DNA of 12,925 nt from Evtepia sp. Lineage in GTDB: Bacteria; Bacillota; Clostridia; Oscillospirales; Oscillospiraceae. The stretch is from NCBI GenBank assembly GCA_020025735.1, contig JAHHRP010000041.1:1-12925 (forward strand), given 5' to 3'. Below the pieces are notes generated by a model. It was not told the origin of the DNA, ran no database searches, and was given only the letters and a program-made list of their open reading frames with translations. Below are positions 6,537 to 12,925 of this stretch, piece by piece. The position numbers and the translations under genes were made by a program. How positions within the stretch are numbered: position 1 is the first letter of the stretch; every line of letters starts with the position of its first letter.

Positions 6537-8877
6537 GGTTCTCCTCCGTTTGTTTCTCTTCCTCCACAGCCTTTGCAGCTTTTTTGGTCGTTGTCTTTTT
6601 CACTGTGGTCTTTTTGGGCGCAGTTTTCTTTTCGGTGGTCTTCTTCCCCGTGGTTTTCTTCGCCGCCGACTTTTTGCTTCCGCTCTTTCCCTCGTCCTTG
6701 GCCTCCTCCGGCACAGCTTGTCCTTCGACTTTGGCTTCCTCCGTCTTTTTCTTTCTGTACCCTCCCCGCTTCTCCTCAGGAACAAAGGCGGGGCAGGAGG
6801 CATTGATGCAAAACGGTTTCTTAAATCCACGACCAGACTTTTTAAACATCGTCCAGCCGCACTCAGGGCAGGTTTCCTTCACGGGCACATCCCAAGTCAT
6901 AAAGTCACAAGCCCGGCCCAGCTTATCTCCATTGCGCTCGCAGCCATAATAAGTATATCCATTCCGCGAGGTCTTTTTCAGCAGCCTGCTTCCACACTTG
7001 GGACACTTACCAGGCATCTCGATCACCAATGGTTTTGTGAAGGTACACTCCGGGAACCCAGGACACGCTAAAAAGCGGCCAAACCGACCAGATTTCACCA
7101 CCATCTGTCGCCCACACAGGTCACAGATCTCGTCAGAAACCTCATCGGGGACCTTGATCCGGGTGCCATCCAGATCTTTTTCTGCCTGGAGCAGTTCCTG
7201 ATGAAAATCCTGATAAAAGTCCTGCAAGACTTTCTTCCAGTTTTCCTCTCCGCTCTCCACTTTGTCCAAACGGCCTTCCATGTCAGCGGTAAAGTCATAG
7301 TCCACAATATCATGGAACTTATCCTTCATTAGACCTGTCACCACCTCACCGAGAGGCGTTGTGTGGAGATATTTTCCATCCTTGACCACATATTCTCGGT
7401 TCATGATCGTGGTAATGGTAGGGGCATAGGTAGAAGGACGCCCGATCCCTTTTTCCTCCAAGGCCCGGATGAGTGTGGCCTCTGTGTATCGGGTGGGTGG
7501 CTGTGTGAACTTCTGTTCTGGCTTTGTCTCTCCCCTGGTCAGGGATTCTCCTTCCTGAAGGTTGGGCAAACGGGTTTGGACTTCCTCCCCATCATCGTCC
7601 CGTCCCTCCTCATAGACCGCCAGGAAGCCAGGGAATTTGACCTCTGAGCGGCTGGCTTTAAAGACATATCCAGCACTGGTCACCTCAATGCCCAAGCTGT
7701 CATAGACGGCCGCTGCCATCTGGCTGGCCAGAAAACGACTCCAGATAAGCTTATACAGGCGGAACTGCTCTGCTGTCAGATCTTTCTTAATGCTTTCTGG
7801 TGTCAGGGCCACATTAGAAGGTCGGATGGCTTCGTGGGCATCCTGTGCCCCTGCCTTGGTTTTGAACTGGCGGGGTGCTGCCGGTAAATACTCCTGGCCG
7901 TACCGTGCCCCGGCAAAGGACCGCGCAGCTGCTACTGCCTCATCAGACAGGCGCAGGGAGTCGGTTCTCATATAGGTAATCAAACCTACGGTCCCCTCTC
8001 CCTCGATGTCCACGCCTTCATACAGCTGCTGGGCAATGGACATGGTTCGCCGGGGACTCATATTCAGCTTCCGAGACGCTTCCTGCTGGAGGGTACTGGT
8101 AATAAACGGAGGGGCCGGGGAACGATTTTTATCCTGACGCTTGATGTTGCTGACCACAAAGGGAGCCTCTGCAATAGCAGCCAGAACCTCGTCCACCTGT
8201 TCCTTGGATGTCAGCTCCATCTTCTTTTCCCGGCCATAAAACTGCGTGCGGAAGCTGCCCTGATTGGGTGCGATTCGGTTGAGGATTACTTCTAAGGTCC
8301 AATACTCCTGAGGCACGAAAGCCCGGATCTCCTCTTCTCGCTCGGCCACCAGTCGCGTAGCCACGGACTGCACCCGGCCAGCAGACAATCCTCGACGGAT
8401 CTTCTTCCACAAAAGGGGGGAGAGTTCATACCCTACGATTCGGTCCAGAATCCGCCGGGCCTGCTGGGCATCCACCAGATTCTGGTCGATCTCTCGTGGC
8501 GCAGCAATGCTCTCTGTGACCACCTTTTTGGTAATCTCGTTAAAGGTCACGCGGCTGGTCTTGCTCTCTGGCAGTTCCAGCAGTTCTTTCAAGTGCCAAG
8601 AAATGGCCTCCCCTTCCCGGTCCGGGTCGGTAGCCAAATAGACTTTTTCACTGTGATCTGCCGCATCTTTCAGTTCGGCAATGGTTTCTTCCTTGCCTTT
8701 GATGGGCTGATAGTGGGGCTCGAAGTCGTTGTTTTCCAGATCCACCCCCATTTTACTCTTAGGAAGATCCCGAACATGTCCCATGGAGGCCAAGACCTGA
8801 TAGGTATTTCCCAAATATTTTCCAATGGTCTTTGCTTTGGCCGGTGACTCTACGATGACTAAATTTGATTTCGCCAC
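6529..8877 (-). CDS. topA: DNA topoisomerase I (type IA)
   Basis: A 782-residue enzyme that relaxes negative supercoils through a transient 5'-phosphotyrosine link. The TOPRIM domain (about 4-120) holds E10 and the D84-x-D86-x-E88 metal motif. The catalytic tyrosine is Y302 in GLITYMRTDS. Three four-cysteine zinc-ribbon motifs follow toward the C-terminus, beginning CDLCG, CPKCG and CPECG. The last ~73 residues are an unusual lysine/threonine/alanine-rich tail with repeated KKTT units, ending acidic. The start is a GTG at 8877-8875, giving MAKSNLVIVESPAKAK as in other TopA proteins, with GGAGGG (8884-8889) 6 nt upstream; a reading from 8940 adds 21 atypical residues. It lies between dprA (96-bp gap with no clear terminator) and trmFO. 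Confidence 0.97.
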   Translation of the reverse strand: MAKSNLVIVESPAKAKTIGKYLGNTYQVLASMGHVRDLPKSKMGVDLENNDFEPHYQPIKGKEETIAELKDAADHSEKVYLATDPDREGEAISWHLKELLELPESKTSRVTFNEITKKVVTESIAAPREIDQNLVDAQQARRILDRIVGYELSPLLWKKIRRGLSAGRVQSVATRLVAEREEEIRAFVPQEYWTLEVILNRIAPNQGSFRTQFYGREKKMELTSKEQVDEVLAAIAEAPFVVSNIKRQDKNRSPAPPFITSTLQQEASRKLNMSPRRTMSIAQQLYEGVDIEGEGTVGLITYMRTDSLRLSDEAVAAARSFAGARYGQEYLPAAPRQFKTKAGAQDAHEAIRPSNVALTPESIKKDLTAEQFRLYKLIWSRFLASQMAAAVYDSLGIEVTSAGYVFKASRSEVKFPGFLAVYEEGRDDDGEEVQTRLPNLQEGESLTRGETKPEQKFTQPPTRYTEATLIRALEEKGIGRPSTYAPTITTIMNREYVVKDGKYLHTTPLGEVVTGLMKDKFHDIVDYDFTADMEGRLDKVESGEENWKKVLQDFYQDFHQELLQAEKDLDGTRIKVPDEVSDEICDLCGRQMVVKSGRFGRFLACPGFPECTFTKPLVIEMPGKCPKCGSRLLKKTSRNGYTYYGCERNGDKLGRACDFMTWDVPVKETCPECGWTMFKKSGRGFKKPFCINASCPAFVPEEKRGGYRKKKTEEAKVEGQAVPEEAKDEGKSGSKKSAAKKTTGKKTTEKKTAPKKTTVKKTTTKKAAKAVEEEKQTEENHE

Positions 8878-8973
8878 TCGATTCCCTCCGAATTCTTGAT
8901 AGGCCGGCGCATCCACCGGCACTGCAGTTACGGACCGCATTCGCCCCCACTGAGCCGATCGGTCCCTCTATGT

Positions 8974-10248
8974 TCAATCCTTTTCTGGATATCTGTTGCT
9001 TTCTTTTAACTCCACCATCGTCGTGAAGCGTCGATTCTCTTCACATACCATCTGCCGCACTTGCAGGAGCGTCAAGGCCGACAGGACACGCCGAGCAGGA
9101 ATCCCTGTCTCCTCCACCAACTCATCGGCAGTACAGGTTCCTTTCTGCAATGCCCGGAGCAGGGCAATCTGATCGTCAGGGAACGCTTCTGGATCTTTCT
9201 CCAAGTCGATCACCAGGCGATGCGGCACCTCTTCCTCCTGCTCCACAACAGGAAGTGGTGCTCGAGCAGCGGGCCGGGCTGCGGCGGGCCGAACTGGTGG
9301 TGCAGAATCGCCAGCCAGCCGGGCTTTGGCAGTTTGTTGAGAGAGGGGACTTCGCAGACGAAGTTTATCAGGATAGAGATCCTGGTATTCCTCGATCACA
9401 TCCCAGGCATCCTGGACCAGTTTGGCCTCTCCCCGTCGGATCAGGCCATTGGGACCCTGACTCAAGGGAGCGTCGATCCCACCAGGAATGGCAAATACAT
9501 CTCGGCCCTCTTGCAGCGCCCATCGGGCGGTAATCAGGGAGCCACTGGTCTCCCTTCCCTCTACCACCATCACACCTAGGCACAACCCGGCGATGAGCCG
9601 GTTTCGCACCGGAAAATTTGTGCCCGTAGGCGGCGTTCCAGGAGGATACTCACTGAGCAAAGCCCCTGCGGCAGCCACATCCTCATACAGATCCCGGTGG
9701 TAGGAAGGATAGATCACATCAATGCCGTTGCCCAGCACAGAGACTACACGGCCTCCGGCACGCAAGGCCCCCTTCAAAGCCGCAGCATCTACCCCACGGG
9801 CACTGCCGCTTACCACCACAGCACCCTGCCGTGCCAGATCCAGTCCCATCCGACCAGCCGCCATGATGCCATAGGGACTGGCCTCCCGGGCACCTACAAT
9901 GGCGATGGCCGCCTCTTGGTCTATCTGCGGGAGCGTCCCTTTGACATACAGCACACAGGGCGCACTGTCCAGCTGGGCTAACCGCTGAGGATAGGCCGCA
10001 TCCTGACAGGTAAGCACTGTGATATTCCGTTGTTCACACTGTGCCAGAATCTCATCTGCTTGGGAGAGATCCTTGTCTGCCAATGCCTGACAAACTTTCC
10101 GCGGGATGCCTTCCAGCGCATCATAGGCTTTTTCATCTGCATAATACACCTGCTCCGGGGTGCCAAACTGTTCGATCAGCCGGGCAGCATACATCCCCGG
10201 AGAAGGCCCCCGGGTGCTTAACCACAGCCAGTGACGCAGGTTGCTCAT
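8974..10248 (-). CDS. dprA: DNA-processing protein DprA
   Basis: A 424-residue single-stranded DNA-binding protein that in transformable bacteria loads RecA onto incoming DNA. Residues 1-75 contain a helical, SAM-like N-terminal region. The Rossmann-like core spans about 80-285, with AIAIVGAREASPYG (114-127), SGSARGVD (147-154; usually SGLARGID), NFPVRNRLIAG (211-221) and ETSGSLITA (233-241). A low-complexity Pro/Ala/Arg linker (about 310-340) leads to a winged-helix domain (about 360-415). The ATG at 10248 has GGAGG (10256-10260) 7 nt upstream. It lies 26 bp after the methyltransferase gene and before topA, a usual Firmicutes neighbourhood. Whether the host is competent cannot be judged here. 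Confidence 0.96.
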   Translation of the reverse strand: MSNLRHWLWLSTRGPSPGMYAARLIEQFGTPEQVYYADEKAYDALEGIPRKVCQALADKDLSQADEILAQCEQRNITVLTCQDAAYPQRLAQLDSAPCVLYVKGTLPQIDQEAAIAIVGAREASPYGIMAAGRMGLDLARQGAVVVSGSARGVDAAALKGALRAGGRVVSVLGNGIDVIYPSYHRDLYEDVAAAGALLSEYPPGTPPTGTNFPVRNRLIAGLCLGVMVVEGRETSGSLITARWALQEGRDVFAIPGGIDAPLSQGPNGLIRRGEAKLVQDAWDVIEEYQDLYPDKLRLRSPLSQQTAKARLAGDSAPPVRPAAARPAARAPLPVVEQEEEVPHRLVIDLEKDPEAFPDDQIALLRALQKGTCTADELVEETGIPARRVLSALTLLQVRQMVCEENRRFTTMVELKESNRYPEKD

Positions 10249-10274
10249 GCCGCTGCCTCCTTTGTTTTTTTCCC

Positions 10275-11051
10275 TTACGTTATTTCCCCACTGGCAAACC
10301 CCATCTGCCAAAGCACTACCGCACCAGCGGCAGCGGCATTGAGAGACTCACAGCGGTTGGTCATGGGGATCTTAATGGTCTTTTGGCTGGCAGCCAGGAC
10401 CTCTGGGGACACCCCGCGTCCCTCACTGCCAATCACCACCGCAGCCTGGGACAGAGAGAGCCCTCGAATGTCCACGGTGTCCTCTTGCAAGGCAGTGGCA
10501 TACAAGGGCAGCTCTGCCTGGCGCAGCCGCACCAGGAGTTCCGACAGCGTTCCCTCCCACACAGGCAGACGGAAGCAAGCTCCCATGGTAGCCCGCAGGG
10601 TCTTTGGACTCCAGGGGTCGGCGCAGCCAGGCAGGAGTATCAGACCGTGTGCCCCAAAGGCATCTGCCGTGCGCCAAAGGGTCCCGACATTGCCTGGGTC
10701 CTGCAAGCCATCCAGCACCAGATACCGGCACCCATGAAGGGCTTCTGGCATTCCATACTCTGGCATGGCGCACAGGAAAAGGACCTGCTGAGGAGTCTGG
10801 GTTGGGGCCAAAGATCGCAGCAAATCTCCCGGCACTGCCACCTGACGCACCGTCTTAGGAAGTCGGTCTTGGTTCTGACAGCCATTCTGCCAAAGGACCG
10901 TCTCTAACTTTGCCTCCCACCGCAAGGCTTCCTCCAGCATTTTGGGGCCCTCGCACACCATCACGCCCTCTTTTCGGCGGAGTTTCCGGTCTGTTGTTAG
11001 CTTGCGGATGCGAGTAATCAGGGGATTTGTTCTGCTTGTAATGGTTTCCAT
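10275..11051 (-). CDS. TrmH/SpoU-family RNA 2'-O-methyltransferase
   Basis: A 258-residue S-adenosylmethionine-dependent RNA ribose methyltransferase of the SPOUT class, probably acting on 23S rRNA or tRNA. The N-terminal substrate-binding region (about 1-100) includes the NPLITRIRKL segment (9-18) typical of this family. The three SpoU motifs are DPGNVGTLWRTADAFG (118-133), IGSEGRG (207-213) and IPMTNRCESLNAAAAGAV (228-245). The ATG at 11051 was chosen for a nearby TTGGAG; an in-frame ATG at 11075 is possible. It begins the cluster and is preceded by a promoter at 11294-11322 and a long leader with a strong palindrome. Which RNA site it modifies cannot be read from the sequence. Confidence 0.93.
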   Translation of the reverse strand: METITSRTNPLITRIRKLTTDRKLRRKEGVMVCEGPKMLEEALRWEAKLETVLWQNGCQNQDRLPKTVRQVAVPGDLLRSLAPTQTPQQVLFLCAMPEYGMPEALHGCRYLVLDGLQDPGNVGTLWRTADAFGAHGLILLPGCADPWSPKTLRATMGACFRLPVWEGTLSELLVRLRQAELPLYATALQEDTVDIRGLSLSQAAVVIGSEGRGVSPEVLAASQKTIKIPMTNRCESLNAAAAGAVVLWQMGFASGEIT

Positions 11052-11111
11052 AGCTGCTCCAATGGTTCCCCTCATGGCTAAGATAACCTATCGGGGGACA
11101 GATAATGTCAG

Positions 11112-11143
11112 AACATACCGACAGGAGTTCCTGTCGGTATGTT
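11112..11143. repeat. Perfect 15-bp inverted repeat in the methyltransferase leader
   Basis: The arms AACATACCGACAGGA (11112-11126) and their exact complement (11129-11143) are separated by 2 bp. As RNA this gives a stem of about 13-14 bp with a tetraloop. On the plus strand it is followed by TTTCTCT. On the minus strand it is followed by CTGACATTATC, with no U-tract, so it is not a clean terminator for the leader it sits in. It starts 60 bp upstream of the methyltransferase start codon. Options are a regulatory leader hairpin, an RNase III site, a plus-strand-facing terminator or a dispersed palindromic repeat. Confidence 0.85.
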
Positions 11144-11293
11144 TTCTCTGCGTTATTCGATCCATTCTGTGGTGGGCATCTTCTCCGATCCCTTCCACAT
11201 ACGCCAACGGATACAGGCGCAATGCGGAAGAGAAAACACCCTTCTCGCCGGAAATTCCACAAAACTTCTGTGGATTCATACAAAGGCAAGTAT

Positions 11294-11322
11294 AGCATAC
11301 CCTTCCAGGATATTCAAGTCAA
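11294..11322 (-). promoter_or_regulatory. Sigma-A promoter for the methyltransferase-dprA-topA operon
   Basis: The -35 TTGACT (11322-11317) is followed by a 17-bp spacer and -10 TATGCT (11299-11294). A start near 11287 would give an untranslated leader of roughly 235 nt before the methyltransferase ATG. This is the only convincing promoter upstream of the cluster. Confidence 0.7.
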
Positions 11323-11407
11323 CGATTTTTCATCCATGTCTGGCATTTTCATACCTTATATATAAAAAGAGGATCACCATGCCAGAGGATCAACTACAAA
11401 TTAAACA

Positions 11408-11433
11408 GGGCCAGTCTCATCCGAGACCGGCCC
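11408..11433 (-). terminator. Terminator of the alpha/beta hydrolase gene
   Basis: On the minus strand GGGCCGGTCTC and GAGACTGGCCC pair over 11 positions (one G-U) around a 4-nt loop, followed by TGTTTAATTTG. The G-U pair becomes an A-C mismatch on the plus strand, so the hairpin suits minus-strand RNA. It lies 74 bp past the hydrolase stop codon and about 85 bp before the next promoter. Confidence 0.7.
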
Positions 11434-11506
11434 TTTGATATGTTCTCGTTCTAATTCCTGTATCCGACGCGAATTTCAATGGTTCTCCGAGTCAGAAACG
11501 CTGGCT

Positions 11507-12457
11507 TTAGGGCAGGATCTCCCGGAGCTGTGCGGCATAGGCTTCCGGCTCGTAAACACGGATTTTAACATGTTCACAGTCCTCAGCGGTGTAGAGGATC
11601 TTCTGTTCAGATGCTAGATGGTCATAGATCTCCTGCCCCATGAAAGACGGGGTGACCTCGTCTGCCAGGGTTCGGAAGACTAGGGTGGGAACGGTAATCT
11701 GCTCGGCGGCCTTGGCGCAATCCGCGTCGTCATAGCCGAAGCCAAGCTCCGCACGGGTGGCACAGTCGCCGCAGGTCAGCAGATAGGACATAGGCAGAGG
11801 GATTTCCATTTCCTCCATGGACATCTGCACCATGTATGCCATGCTGCTCACAGGGCAGTCTAAAACCAGGGCATCCACATTCTCCTGAACATCCTCATGG
11901 GCCAAGGCCAGCAGGGCAGTGGCTCCGCCGAAGGATTCGCCCCAGACAACCAGCTTTGCCTCAGGGTACCGGTTCTTCACATAGGTGATGCAGTCGATAA
12001 GATCAAATTTTTCCCACACACCGAAAGTAGAGACCTTGGCCATATTCTCTCCAGAGCTGCGCTGGTCGTAGGTCAGGACGTTATAGCCGTTTTCCAGAAA
12101 AAATATGGCGGTCGGATAATTGGTCCACCGGCTGCCCATCATACCATGGGCCATTACCACCCAGTTTTCATTGCCCTCGGCGGTGATGAGGTCGAAGGGC
12201 ACTGAATGCTCGTCCTCCATGGAGGACTTTGTGGCCCCAGTTTCGATGGAATAGGTCTGCCGGAAGGTAGCCTCGTCAAAGTTTTCTAATGCCCACGCCT
12301 CTTTGATGACGGCCATAGTCTGTTCGTTGGTCACCAGATTGGTAGAGGCCATGACGATCTGTCTACCAATGAACCAGGAGCCGCCCAAAAACAACAGGAG
12401 GATCACCAGCAGAATGACAACCAGAATGATCCAACACTTTTTGTGGGATTTTTTCAT
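11507..12457 (-). CDS. Membrane-anchored alpha/beta hydrolase
   Basis: A 316-residue protein with a basic N-terminus (MKKSHKK) and one long hydrophobic segment (about 9-30), so the catalytic domain is probably outside the membrane. The fold is recognisable from the oxyanion-region MAHGMMGSR (102-110), DQRSSGEN (131-138), the nucleophile elbow WGESFGG (172-178, S175), a candidate acid D266 in TLADEVTP and a candidate histidine H296 in CEHVK. It resembles the YqkD-like serine hydrolases common in Firmicutes; the substrate is unknown. A CGDC motif (229-232) in the likely cap region could form a disulfide. The ATG at 12457 has GAAGG (12466-12470) 8 nt upstream. It is a single-gene unit with its own putative promoter and terminator. 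Confidence 0.93.
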   Translation of the reverse strand: MKKSHKKCWIILVVILLVILLLFLGGSWFIGRQIVMASTNLVTNEQTMAVIKEAWALENFDEATFRQTYSIETGATKSSMEDEHSVPFDLITAEGNENWVVMAHGMMGSRWTNYPTAIFFLENGYNVLTYDQRSSGENMAKVSTFGVWEKFDLIDCITYVKNRYPEAKLVVWGESFGGATALLALAHEDVQENVDALVLDCPVSSMAYMVQMSMEEMEIPLPMSYLLTCGDCATRAELGFGYDDADCAKAAEQITVPTLVFRTLADEVTPSFMGQEIYDHLASEQKILYTAEDCEHVKIRVYEPEAYAAQLREILP

Positions 12458-12489
12458 TTAAATTACCTTCTTTCGTGCTTTTGCACACC

Positions 12490-12517
12490 ATTATTAGAGT
12501 ATCATTCACAATCCCAA
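12490..12517 (-). promoter_or_regulatory. Putative promoter of the alpha/beta hydrolase gene
   Basis: TTGGGA (12517-12512) and AATAAT (12495-12490) are separated by 16 bp. This would start transcription near 12483, about 26 nt before the ATG. The -35 match is only 4 of 6, so the call is tentative. Confidence 0.4.
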
Positions 12518-12633
12518 CGGGACAGATTGAAAAATGCCGATACGCTGACTGTCTGGAAATGGGAATGAGTGGCAGGAGTATTCATAAAACTTTGATTTAT
12601 CTAACACTTTAATCTCTGAATCCATTTTAGCAA
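12518..12633. other. AT-rich intergenic stretch with no recognisable gene
   Basis: Between the putative hydrolase promoter and the terminator hairpin I see no gene, RNA gene or repeat. Together with 12666-12793, this makes a gene-poor stretch of more than 250 bases. It is visibly richer in A and T than the housekeeping cluster. Confidence 0.5.
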
Positions 12634-12665
12634 AAATGGGCATCCCAGCAAGAGAGTGCCCATTT
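12634..12665 (-). terminator. Rho-independent terminator near the right edge
   Basis: A perfect 9-bp stem, AAATGGGCA with TGCCCATTT, encloses a 14-nt loop. On the minus strand it ends in TTTTTGC, while the plus-strand side lacks a comparable U-run. It therefore probably terminates a minus-strand gene entering from the right, such as the partial frame ending at 12794. Confidence 0.7.
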
Positions 12666-12793
12666 CACAATTATGTGTTTTTTATCGCTGCACAAAGTTT
12701 GGCATCATTTGATATATGATGTACGATTGATGATCTTCAATGTGCTTTTGAAACCTAAGTCCATTACTTATTATATTCAAAAGGTGCAAAAAA

Positions 12794-12925
12794 TCAAGCA
12801 GCACTATATGAAGAGAATAAGAGAACGGGCGCATACTTCTCAAAATCACCCATCTGCCTGAAAAACCAACGCAGATCATCAAAACCCATATACGGCGAGG
12901 CAACACCTAACCATATTGTATTTGC
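12794..12925 (-). CDS. Possible 3' end of an unidentified gene (partial)
   Basis: The reading frame is open from the window edge for 43 codons and stops at TGA (12796-12794). The segment reads as plausible protein, for example WLGVASPYMGFDDLRWFF and FEKYAPVLLFSSYS, with a balanced composition. A terminator on the same strand lies about 130 bp downstream, which fits a gene ending here. I do not recognise the family. An alternative minus-strand frame (12682-12906) also stays open and reads plausibly in its C-terminal half, so a frameshifted or decayed gene is possible. Confidence 0.35.
   Translation of the reverse strand, partial: ANTIWLGVASPYMGFDDLRWFFRQMGDFEKYAPVLLFSSYSAA

Noticed and set aside
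6376..7071. Plus-strand open frames opposite the 3' end of topA and start of trmFO, with hydrophobic repeats.
   Set aside because: They are the mirror image of the lysine-rich TopA tail and zinc ribbons; repeated codons on one strand force a repetitive antisense frame.
10041..10907. A long plus-strand open frame (288 codons) opposite the methyltransferase and dprA genes.
   Set aside because: It lies antisense to two well-supported genes with all family motifs, has no good ribosome binding site, and is rich in the Cys/His/Pro/Ser residues typical of shadow frames.
11088..11279. A 63-codon minus-strand frame in the methyltransferase leader.
   Set aside because: Its ATG is only about 8 nt from the predicted transcript start, has no ribosome binding site, and the frame reads through the palindrome. 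It is more likely non-coding leader.
11380..11439. A 19-codon plus-strand frame with an AGAGG-like site upstream.
   Set aside because: It overlaps the hydrolase terminator hairpin and has no clear promoter.
1..12925. CRISPR arrays, tRNA or rRNA genes, insertion sequences, prophage genes and defence systems.
   Set aside because: I saw no regularly spaced repeats, cloverleaf RNA, transposase or integrase motifs, or recognised defence proteins; most of the window is core housekeeping DNA.

Overview
The window looks like a core chromosomal segment of a Gram-positive anaerobe of the class Clostridia, most likely an Oscillospiraceae gut commensal of the Flavonifractor/Lawsonibacter type. This is inferred from gene order, protein style, strong AAGGAGG-type ribosome binding sites, sigma-A promoters and a T-box leader; no database search was run. 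Every supportable gene lies on the minus strand, so transcription runs from right to left.

Right end (about 12470-12925): an AT-rich stretch with the possible 3' end of an unidentified minus-strand gene (12794-12925) and a terminator hairpin (12634-12665). Next comes a membrane-anchored alpha/beta hydrolase (11507-12457) with its own putative promoter and a terminator (11408-11433). The 455 bases from 11052 to 11506 hold that terminator, a promoter (11294-11322) and a perfect 15-bp inverted repeat (11112-11143) in a leader of roughly 235 nt.

Centre (2528-11051): a tightly packed housekeeping cluster, in transcription order: SpoU/TrmH-family RNA methyltransferase, dprA, topA, trmFO, plsX, acpP, rnc and a DUF4430 protein. 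It covers rRNA/tRNA modification, DNA processing and topology, phospholipid and fatty acid synthesis and RNA processing. Several junctions overlap or nearly touch (topA/trmFO 8 bp overlap, trmFO/plsX 3 bp gap, rnc/DUF4430 4 bp overlap), which suggests an operon. A strong internal promoter precedes acpP. The plsX-acpP-rnc order is common in Clostridia, but the smc gene that often follows rnc is replaced here by a small anchored DUF4430 protein.

Left end (9-2432): a YczE/DUF6198-type membrane protein, then a stand-alone TrpB-like (TrpB2-type) PLP enzyme. The latter is preceded by a complete T-box riboswitch with a consensus promoter, a likely UGG (Trp) specifier, a canonical T-box bulge and mutually exclusive antiterminator and terminator. 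It is the best-supported regulatory element in the window.

I see no defence system, CRISPR array, transposon, tRNA or rRNA. The most interesting leads are the T-box-controlled TrpB2 gene, the rnc-coupled DUF4430/DUF6198 pair, the palindrome on the acpP promoter, the palindrome in the methyltransferase leader, and the histone-like tail of TopA.
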